A stretch of DNA of 64,000 bases from NCBI GenBank assembly GCA_021234155.1, contig JAJEKV010000015.1:778852-842851 (forward strand). Reading direction: 5' to 3'. The notes below the pieces were generated by a model that worked only from the letters and a program-made list of their open reading frames with translations, ran no database searches and was not told the DNA's origin. Position 1 is the stretch's first letter. Every line of letters starts with the position of its first letter. Made by a program: the position numbers and the translations under genes. Origin of the DNA: Isoetes taiwanensis. Lineage: Eukaryota > Streptophyta > Lycopodiopsida > Isoetales > Isoetaceae. Shown one piece after another: positions 57,001 through 64,000 of this stretch.

Positions 57001-58308
57001 TCATTAGACATCCACCCTGCGGATTTACATGGACAATGAGTTGTCCATTGGTAAGCAGATATACTTGGAACCTGAATTCTTTGATGTCTTCTCATCATGT
57101 ATGGCAATTGTTACAGATGCAGGTCTGTATGAAGCCCAAAGTGCCTCCTGGTGAAGTCTTTGTAACTCTAGATTTTATACCACAGAATTTCAGAAGGTGC
57201 CAGCATTCAAATGACAGTAGCAACTGTAAGAATGAGCTGATATTTGTTGGAGAAGTAGGGGACTTACTTTTCTCTTTGCAATTTGGTAACTACCTACCCC
57301 GTTCTCTAGGCAGCTATTCTGCACCCTACTGGCTTCCTCAAGTGCTTGAAAAGCTATTAACATATTTATTCAACATCTCAGCAGCAATTGCTATCCTGAA
57401 TAGTGCACCTGTAAGTTTTTGTATTTATGTTGCTTCTTAGCCAAGAGTTAGGAACCTTTTGTCGATATTTATGCCCTCTTTCCCAGTTAAACTATGGTTA
57501 GAGTAAATCTGGGTTGAAGAGAGACTTTATATCACGTAATCAGCAGCCATGCCACTGCAAAATTATGCTATCCAGGGAATTTTACTTTAAACCTTGCTGT
57601 GGTAATGTTCTATATTGTCATGAGAGATCAGAGTGTTTGAGCTTTGGGTTATGTTGGGGTTAAAAGATAGCCATGAATATACTGACAGATACGAGGCAGA
57701 TAGCTTGTCAAGGATCTGTCACCAAAATGAAATAGCAAGATCGAGTAGATACAGGGGCAGATACCCAGCAGAAAAATATTCTCTAGCTACTTACATGGAC
57801 AGTAATCTAATCCATACAGGTGCCCTACAATGTGTACGTGTAGGACATGCACTTGGGTCAGTTCGTCTTTACTTCTTTTCCTAATTGAAGGCATTATGGT
57901 CAGTTCATCTTTACATTGCAGTCTTATGAGACTCCACCTAAGCCAAAGTGACGAATAAAACTTTATTATTATGCCTTAGAGTCTAATACGTTATTATCAT
58001 TGAGATGTTCTACTTCAGATATTTTAACTGTGACCAGCAGTCACACTCTTATCATCTAAATCTGTCATTGTATACATCCAAACCTCATGGATAGTCTTTG
58101 TGAGACAGCATTCTTATTCTACTTATGATAAATTATCTTGCAGGTTTTTTATTTTGATGGACAAGATATGCTTCATGGGTATCTTAGAATTCTTGGCTCT
58201 TATATCTCGCCTAGGAGACGCAGATGCTTCATGCAAATATGCCTTCGTGTTTGTTCATTCGTACTTATTTGTGAAATTTTGAGAGGATTTGTGTTAGTGC
58301 TGATGTAG
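51057..58308 (+). CDS. S2P: Site-2 protease (S2P) zinc metalloprotease, M50 family
   Basis: Intramembrane protease that releases membrane-bound bZIP transcription factors after site-1 cleavage, in the Golgi. Exons: 51057-51139 (tentative), 54719-54784, 55077-55143, 55238-55324, 55486-55589, 55677-55824, 56490-56570, 56655-57050, 57123-57410 and 58144-58308. All join in phase to 1485 nt (494 aa), a normal length. Seen: FLHVWFSAGVIFG (first TM), catalytic HELGHALAATR, LRALRIYCAGVWHN, PDZ-like LSPHLKIGDAIKEVNGISVH, and the second zinc motif NSAPVFYFDG. The tail is basic (ISPRRRRC), then hydrophobic. Exon 1 (MIPRPGGLMASATVRRSSQF) rests on splice phase and a weak N-terminal match only. Confidence 0.85.
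51336..53885 (+). CDS. PLS-class pentatricopeptide repeat protein, intronless, 849 aa
   Basis: Organellar RNA-binding protein of the plant PPR family. From about residue 90 on, tandem repeats carry the usual signatures: NVVSWNTMIGVYAR, DARSWTAMIKTYGHNG, NIVSWNSIIATYTQNGHRME, SVVSWTVMVALCIQHGYDKF, NVISWNAVTTALL, TPSWNVMISLCALHKHGREA and NAISWTAITSVHAQHGYGGE. These alternate with KxxHACI and LINMYGRCGS-type repeats. The start of an E-type tail (IAEDLMNYMPF) is cut by a stop at 53883; neither an E2 nor a DYW editing domain follows. The next bases in another frame (LLMSCILEIFQ) look like a degraded continuation. RNA target unknown. If S2P exon 1 is right, the gene lies within S2P intron 1. Confidence 0.9.
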   Translation: MWELLTWIKSYVSARRGGQGYNFGGKSIRENDVELGCSFHEIITGELEHPQSCTSIKENICSSHLNLEQECQRKALDSTTYDLLGKFREKSLFKGKRAHASIIKGASGDFSMGNILQGYATCGSIGDVCTLFNNMFERNVVSWNTMIGVYARSQDVLELLYDMKVEGILPNTFTFITILNAFDTKLSQSKIRFTHSHIVNSKLDSDMAIQSALISTYGESSQFNDAKVVFDRITKHDARSWTAMIKTYGHNGLGKGAIDLYWEMTKEGIIADKRVIMSVLHVVSKCTMPCHGKQIHACILFSHFKMDIFVLNMLLNMYGKFGLPRVAWDIFVKTDKLNIVSWNSIIATYTQNGHRMEALQLFSEMVSGHMMPDRVTFITILDVFSGSCALAVGKWVHSFILAIKLDAEISVGNALLNMYKKCGSWEGSVIVFDHMPVVSVVSWTVMVALCIQHGYDKFAIQCLLHMQLQSLRPNKVTFVTLVDAYTSGKFLPSGRMVHACIIKNGVELADVGTCLINMYGRCGSTVDAQLIFHRLQDRNVISWNAVTTALLCNSLYHEALQHFYQMHLLEIAPDEVTFSLIFSACEVLAEGKKLHACFIHNALNGDSIIDTALVDMYGKLGSMEDVWKIFNRINEKDTPSWNVMISLCALHKHGREALSAFRSMLLENMVPDNFTYVSLLDACGSQSMLGEGKCIHSLIIEYGYESDVYISNALISMYGNCGKLHDARACFERMLPRNAISWTAITSVHAQHGYGGEALRFFHEMHSDGHAPDVVSLVSILSACRHGGLTNEACYFFVSLSQDYSIKQTMEHYNCMICLLRQTESMDIAEDLMNYMPFVLTPLSWSNFF
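53886..54718. other. PPR 3' region and end of the S2P intron
   Basis: Holds the presumed PPR 3' UTR and possible decayed E-domain codons. A G-rich stretch (GGGTGGGGTGGGGTGTTG) lies near 54572. The CCTGACAG acceptor of S2P is at 54711-54718. No other gene was seen. Confidence 0.5.
57051..57122 (+). other. Candidate short in-frame intron in S2P
   Basis: Begins GTAAGC and ends TTACAGATGCAG. It is 72 nt, a multiple of three, with no stop in frame. Removing it joins SCPL to VCMKPKVPPGE; retaining it adds 24 residues (VSRYTWNLNSLMSSHHVWQL and onward). An alternative acceptor at 57116 gives 66 nt, also in frame. Confidence 0.55.
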
Positions 58309-58633
58309 TGCTTCTAAAACAGATAGTTATGAGGAACTCCCTCATCAATTGACAATCAATCCCTTTTTTGAACATATCGCGTTTTTCAAAGAATCTCATA
58401 TTAATAAGAGAAAAGTAAATATTTATGGAAATAGTATAGGAAGAAAGATATTTTATATTAGCTTAGAATACAATTTCTATGCATCCTTATTTTGTAATTC
58501 AAGTGTAGTAAGTTAAACTTTGGCTCATTATATGTAATGAAGTTGTCGTTTTTGTGGGGTTTTTGGGTTGTCCTAAAAAGTGTGTCGGTCAGCATCACTT
58601 TCCACCTTGTTTTTGATGGAGGAGTTCTATCGG
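58309..58633. other. S2P 3' flank, nothing recognised
   Basis: AT-rich; expected to contain the S2P 3' UTR and polyadenylation site. No repeat or gene was identified. Confidence 0.45.
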
Positions 58634-58675
58634 GTGAGCTGGTTGACATCGTCTAATAATGGTTTTGTGTTAAGG
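58634..58675. repeat. 42-bp direct repeat flanking a 950-bp segment, left copy
   Basis: GTGAGCTGGTTGACATCGTC and following bases to TTAAGG recur at 59627-59667 with few changes. The GC-rich foldback segment lies between the copies. Confidence 0.9.
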
Positions 58676-58757
58676 AACCTGCCGGCTGGAGAGGTTTCCG
58701 GCAGTAAACCGGCAGGCGGCGCCGCCGCCGGAAACCTCGACAGCCGGCAGGCTCCCT
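58673..58757. mobile_element. GC-rich foldback element, related to 9219-9346
   Basis: The left arm (AGGAACCTGCCGGCTGG, GAGGTTTCCGGC) and the right arm (reversed AGGGAGCCTGCCGGCTG, GAGGTTTCCGGC) form a hairpin around AGTAAACCGGCAGGCGGCG. The same central word and arm layout occur at 9219-9346. A partial relative lies at about 59505-59607 (GCGGCGCCGCCGATAAACC and CTACCGGCGGTTTACGTGA), suggesting an element bounded by such sequences. Confidence 0.72.
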
Positions 58758-59626
58758 CACGTAAACCGTCGGGAGTCGAAAATTCCGGTGATGTGGCCGG
58801 CAAATATTTTTTTTTCTAGTTCTCATTTATTTTTCTCCTTTTCTCGTGCGACGATGGCGGAGTTCCGGAGCTTCGAGCATGGCGATCTTCGTCGCCGGCG
58901 AAACGCTAACTGTTTGCTTTTCCTTGTCTGGCTGGAGCTTAGGGCTAACGCCGAGCGATTATTTGTTTTAAATGGAGGAGTTTCTTAATTTTTTGCTCAA
59001 CCTTGATTCTCGAGGTTCTTTGGATCTTTATCTTCGATTTTTCTTACGTTCTTTTAGTTTCTCCATGATATCTCGATTTCTATAGGTTCTTCGCGATTTT
59101 TGGTTGGCCTCGCCTATGGTGCCTGTATCCGACGCGTTAAAGAACTTCGATTTAGATGGTATAATGGAGGAAATATGCAGATATATGTCTGTCAGAAAGT
59201 TTATGCCGTGATTAACTTCCGGCGGATGCAACCCCTAGAAATATCTTGGGCTTCACAATTTGTTATTTGGGGTTCATATCTTATCTAGTAGCAGAAGCAG
59301 GGGAAGAAGCTGGTTGCTGCATGCATTTTTGGTAAGGCATGCATTTTTTGGTGGCGTCGTCTATCTCCTCTACAGAAAGGGATTCACAATTTGTTTCAAT
59401 CTGTAAAGTTGAAATTGTTGATTTGTTGATAAGAGAATGATTAATTATGAATACTATATTTTCTATGTCACTGCAAAGATTTCTTGTACCTGTTTTTATT
59501 TTGGCGGCACTCTAAGCGGCGCCGCCGATAAACCTCAAGACCAAAAAATACCCATTTTAAACAAATAGTCAAAAATCCAGGAATTTTCGACTACCGGCGG
59601 TTTACGTGAATCATTTATCCCTTTTT
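58758..59626. other. Segment between foldback blocks, no clear gene
   Basis: An ATG at 58854 opens a 45-codon frame (MAEFRSFEHGDLRRRRNANC). TGCATGCATTTTTGGTAAGG repeats in part near 59318-59350. The composition differs from the surrounding DNA. It may be the interior of a mobile element; no domain was recognised. Confidence 0.35.
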
Positions 59627-59667
59627 GTGAGCTGGTTGACATCGTCTAATAGTGGTTTGTGCTAAGG
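59627..59667. repeat. Direct repeat, right copy
   Basis: Near-copy of 58634-58675 (two substitutions and a 1-bp deletion by eye). GTGAATCATTT is also repeated on either side of it (59606 and about 59674). Confidence 0.9.
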
Positions 59668-60019
59668 TTGATATGTGAATCATTTGTTGTGTTTGGAATT
59701 GCGATTGAGTATTATACATGATTGAGTAGTATTTCTATTTACGTTTACGCTTTTATTTTACGTTTCGTTTTACGTTTATTTACGTTTCTATTTCTATTGT
59801 GGGATGGTTTGAGTCTAGAATTTTATAGAATTCGTAATAAATTTAGGTCAGCTCCTAAGGCAAGGATTGAATTACTTTGATACACATCATTGGTTCTTAA
59901 ATTCTATGCAGGGATGGTAGCTTGTGAAGTCATGTCTACGTAAGCTCCTTGGACAAGGAAATAATACTCAAGATGTTGTCTATGATTTGCTACATAATAA
60001 CCTGAAAGATGGAATTAGA
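59668..60019. other. AT-rich spacer
   Basis: Short ACGTTT-rich repeats near 59740-59790 (TTTACGTTTCG, TTTACGTTTAT). No gene was recognised. Confidence 0.45.
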
Positions 60020-63000
60020 ATATAATAGAATGTTGATTATTTCATCTTTGAGACCATCAGGTCTAAAAGGCATAACAGTAAGGAAATATGTACAATCGTC
60101 AATCATGCAAGTTCTATTTCCAAAGTGCCTTCAATGGAGGCATCATTGGACTCTCTACTCTCATTTTCATCATATAAATCAAGTAAATGTTTATAATTTG
60201 AAATAGACACCTCTCGCATTTTTAGCACCTCTATTAAAAAGTCTCCAATAGTGGTAGCTTCAAGTGTAAAAAGTTCAAGAAGGGTTTTAACATTCGTGAA
60301 CTGGAATCTATGCCTTATGTTCTAATAGGCAGGTCAAAGCAGTATCAAATGTTCTTCATCCTCAATCTCGTCACAGCCGCATACTTTGCATATTCTTCTA
60401 CATCTAGGAAGGTTCCCCCATCTTCTTACTTCCACTCCCAAATGATGAGAGCTACTTACTTCCAATCCCAAATGATGAGAGCTAAGCCTTAGTCTGCACA
60501 CAGTTTGCCTTTTGTATGAAGAGAGATTTCTGCTAAGGTGCGATGCTTCTTGCAAGGACGGATTTATGATCCTCCTATAAAAGTCCATTTTCGTGCCAGC
60601 GGTGTGCTATAATTTCCGTTGCACGTTTGCGTGTACCCAAGCTCTTATGCTATTCCCTTCATTAGGCATTTCATCTAACGACGTCCCCTATTTACTTAGC
60701 CACTCTTGATTATTTGTATACCAACCTTGTTGGCTGTTTTGACTCATAGAAAGGCAGAGAAGACTATTGTCGTCCATCTTTGAGCACCTTTTTCACATAT
60801 CTCAATGTCTGACATAATGCTTCTGCTTCGAGGGGCATCATGCCTGCTTCTGCTAATAGCATAGAATAAGGTGTTTGCATTTTACAGCCCAATTTTGTTA
60901 TCAAAATTTCTGTTGTATCTTCTCGATCCTCTTCCAAGCATCTAGAGAAAGACATGGCCCCCATACCTCACATCCATATAGGAGGATGCTTTGGACAAGT
61001 GCATAATATAGTTTTTTCTTTAGTCCCCAATAAAAAATTTCTGCTTTTTTACATTTCCTCTGCAAAGCATACAATGCTTTCAACCTCCCATCTGCTCTTT
61101 GTTCTGCTGCTTTACTCCAGCTATAGTTATGATCAACTATGAGTCCCAAGTACTTATAGGTAAATGCAATTTATACCTTATTTCCTTCATAAAAGAAATC
61201 ATAATCACGTACCCGCGTCCCAAAGATGAGGATCTTGGTCTTGTCTAGATTGACTCGTAGCTCAGAGTTCTGGCAGAAAGCATCTAGATGTCTTTGCATA
61301 GCAGCAGCCGATTCTAGCAAAAAGCACTATGTCATCTACATATAGGAGCAATAAGATACTATATCCTGCAATGGAGGTACCATCTCCGCGATTGCATCCC
61401 ATCCAATCTTCCAATTCATCTATATAAAGCCCCAAAAGGGTTGGAGATAAGGGACACAACCCTACTTAACACCCATATTGCTAGTAATCTCGTCTTTGCA
61501 TTTATTACTCAAAGGGTATGACAATTGAATTGTTACCTTTTCAGACAACTGAGCGACCCCATTTTTTAATTCAAGAGGCACTCCCAACTTTTCCATTCTG
61601 CTATATATATTGCGTCTTTTAACCATGTCGAAAGCTTTTATAAGATCTACAAAAAGCGTAAAGCATGGTTTCTTTGTCTTCTTAACTATATCTACTGCTG
61701 CTCTGAAAGTGACCAAGTGGTCAATAGTGGATCTATTTAGGCGAAATCCGGCTTGCCCTTTGGCTCTCATATCATTTTCTTCATTCCATGTGCTAATTTT
61801 TTGCTCTAGAATGGTGGCGAGCAACTTAGCAAAAATGCTATCTACCATGATCATCTTGTAATTACCAGGGTTATGTGGATCCCCTGCTTTATAAATTGGT
61901 GCCACTCTGTTCACTTGCCAATCAGTAGAAAGGCCATTCATTAAAGCATCATTCATCATTTCTGTGATTTTGCTATAAATTGTAAGGTCGGCCCATTTGA
62001 TCATCTCTGCAACTAAGCCTGTTGCATCTGCAGCTTTTCCATTGGAAAGTCTTTTTATCCCCAAGGCAACCTCAGTTAATGTTATTTGTAGTTTCACCCC
62101 ATCGTTAGGCATGGTTCCATCGATACCATCTATATGATATAGTTTATGTAGCTGCCCCATTAGGTCACTTATATCCAGGTCATAGGATTGGTGCTTTTTT
62201 TAGGTTTTAAACGTGCCCAAAATCTCCTCGGATTAGCAACCATTTCCTCTACCAAAACTATTTGCCTTTGATGCCATTTTCTTTGTAATAAGCTTGCAAT
62301 ATTCCCTCCTGATCTATATCTTATTTTCATTGTTCGCAGCGTGCAACTCCTTTCTTTTCTTTTTGCATTCTTCATCGTACCAATTGTTGCAAGGAAGCCC
62401 CTTAGCTTTGCGATGTGACATGAAGCATTGTTTAGCGGCCTCTAGAAGCAGTGATGTGAGCTTTGCGCTTATGCCATTGGCATCCCTTGGCCACAATGTT
62501 TCGACTGCTTTCTTCTCACATATGCGCTTATATGCTTCAGCTTTGCGATGGTCTATGCGCACTGTGTTTATGGTATCAAACTTGGCATTATGTCTTTCTT
62601 TGCTTCCAACTTGCATTTGAATGACAAGAGGTACATGGTCATAATCCCTGACATTGGCCATGTAGAAATCTGAAATATATTGTACCATATGAGCTTTTGC
62701 TAAGACAAAGTCAACCACACTAAGGCCTTCGCCTGAGGGTCCTTTTGAAGTGCATGCTGCAGATTTGGGATATTTATCAATTCCATTGTAAATCATCAAG
62801 TCTAAACCGTTACACATGCTCAAGAGGTGCCCACCTTGTGGTGTAATATGTTTATATATATCACTGGTGTCTCTAGACCATCCCCTTTGAATATCATGAT
62901 CATCCAAAGCCTCCATCCACAATGGGTCATGTTCTGTGTTAACTATGCTTGCTTGTTTTTCTGCTATCCTGCCATTGAAATCTCCCATTAATATGACATC

Positions 63001-63360
63001 TCCATGTGCCATCAAATATAAACATGTCCTGTTCTATATGGTGGTATGGGTCATCTTTGTCCATGTCTTGTGTCCTATATATCGGTGATTCCCGCGGAAG
63101 GAAATAGCATCCAGCCACGTATAACTTCTGCAGATGTCCTGATATCTCAACCCATAAACATTGCATTGCTTTGTCCTTTTTTATTATGGTAATCATGTGT
63201 GCAAAAGAATTTCTAACATAGCATGCGATTCCGCCAAAGCCCTTTCGTCTCCATCCTTTGACATTCCAGACTGCATGAAGCAACTGAAAATCAGGTATGT
63301 TTGGAAGTCCGTCTTCCTCATGTTCATGTGTATTATAGAGATTGAAAGGTGACTGTCATG
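60020..63360 (-). mobile_element. LINE family B, nearly full-length but frameshifted
   Basis: Minus-strand non-LTR retrotransposon. From the right edge: endonuclease (GWRRKGFGGIACYVRNSF, DVILMGDFNGRIAEKQ, DYDHVPLVIQMQV), linker (GLPCNNWYDEECKKKRKEL), RT (NGKAADATGLVAEMIKWADL, VAPIYKAGDPHNPGNYKMI, FVDLIKAFDMVKRRNIYSRM, CPLSPTLLGLYIDELEDW, LLYVDDIVLFA), then the thumb (LVQSILLYGCEVWGPCLSLD). The C-terminal finger (CKVCGCDEIEDEEHLILL) and tail end at a TGA at 60105-60103. Frameshifts or stops separate these blocks near 61460, 61320, 60900 and 60600. The element ends with a degenerate ATTCT tail near 60020-60030 and looks 5'-truncated near 63360. Confidence 0.9.
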
Positions 63361-64000
63361 AAAAGGATGTAGATTTAGTTGCGATCAGATGTGAGCAACT
63401 TATTCGTTTGTTTAGATCTCATGGAAGTTTAGTTTAAGACCAAAGATTCTTTAGGACCTCAAATCGAAGCCTATATATGGAATTAATGCAAATTCTAAGC
63501 CAGATAGGGTAGTGTGACTCTATTGCAGGGTTGCCCTTAAGGCCATATCTGCATAGGCGTGATTTAGAAGGTGAGGCGAATCATAAGCTTTCTATATTAA
63601 TTTTGTAGACGATTACTTTTTGCGACTTGAACTATTTCATAGAAACTCTGGCGAATCTTGCCAACGTTAATGTGGTAATTGAAATAAATAAATTAGATGT
63701 CAATTCACATACAACTTACAGGATTAAAAAAACCTATTATGTTTAGCAAAATTTGAGTAGTTGTTGATTTTTTGAGTATTCTACTATGGTCCACTAGGGC
63801 TAGCAAACAATTACTTGATCTACAATGTTGGTAAGGGGATAATCTATGATCCTAAATACTTAGATCCATGGAACTGGAGGCAAAACTCTAGATCTGAGCT
63901 TAAGAATGTATGGCTAATTTAAGAAAGGCGGGTGGACGAAATGGTAAAACTTTGGCGAAAGAATATAATTTATTTTCAATAGTAACCTATTCAGCTTTAG
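63361..64000. other. AT-rich DNA at the window edge
   Basis: No gene or repeat was recognised. Confidence 0.5.

Noticed and set aside
1-64000. tRNA, rRNA and snRNA genes
   Set aside because: I looked for tRNA-like box pairs and conserved rRNA words on both strands and saw none convincing. A tRNAscan or Infernal run would settle it.

Overview
The window is nuclear DNA of a land plant with a large, repeat-rich genome. The evidence is plant-specific genes with many short spliced exons (a CBL calcium sensor, a plant-type site-2 protease, an AMT2-like transporter relic, a PLS-class PPR protein) embedded in many kinds of transposon. The long intronless PPR gene and the crowd of degenerate LINEs would suit a fern or other seed-free vascular plant. 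That placement is inference, not proof.

Three genes look intact. (1) A complete eight-exon CBL2/CBL3-type calcium sensor lies on the minus strand (137-2485); its exons join to 230 codons plus a stop. (2) A site-2 protease (S2P) lies on the plus strand. Its exons are certain from 54719 to 58308, and a phase-compatible first exon is proposed at 51057-51139. (3) An intronless PLS-type PPR ORF (51336-53885) would lie inside S2P intron 1 if that first exon is right. An AMT2-type ammonium transporter fragment (plus) and a TMEM19/PGR-like membrane protein fragment (minus) are joined tail to tail near 27960, and both lack their C-termini.

Mobile elements dominate. The clearest structure is a three-level nest at 11.1-23.0 kb. 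A LINE (family A) is split by a hAT transposon (11846-20986, 8-bp target duplication CATCGCAA), which is itself split by a Copia LTR element (13936-18883, 5-bp duplication AAAAA). Removing each insertion with one target copy restores the host frame at both junctions. Other pieces are short family A tails, a large family B LINE at the right edge (about 60.0-63.4 kb, minus), a tandemly duplicated family B fragment (30.3-31.65 kb), two hAT-type MITEs with perfect 8-bp target duplications (36.4 and 40.8 kb), one end of a CACTA transposon with dense TGACG subterminal repeats (46.4-46.8 kb), and a Ty3/Gypsy-like gag relic (47.9-50.1 kb). There are also minisatellites, GC-rich foldback repeats and a SINE-like repeat.

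The most unusual signal is a two-tier hairpin shared by the 3' ends of family A LINE copies and by an otherwise different repeat at 33.5 kb. Its outer stem differs in sequence between copies while still pairing. The rest (about 31.7-32.8, 33.7-36.4, 37.5-40.8, 41.3-43.0 and 45.1-46.4 kb) is AT-rich sequence with only scattered exon-like pieces and small repeats.
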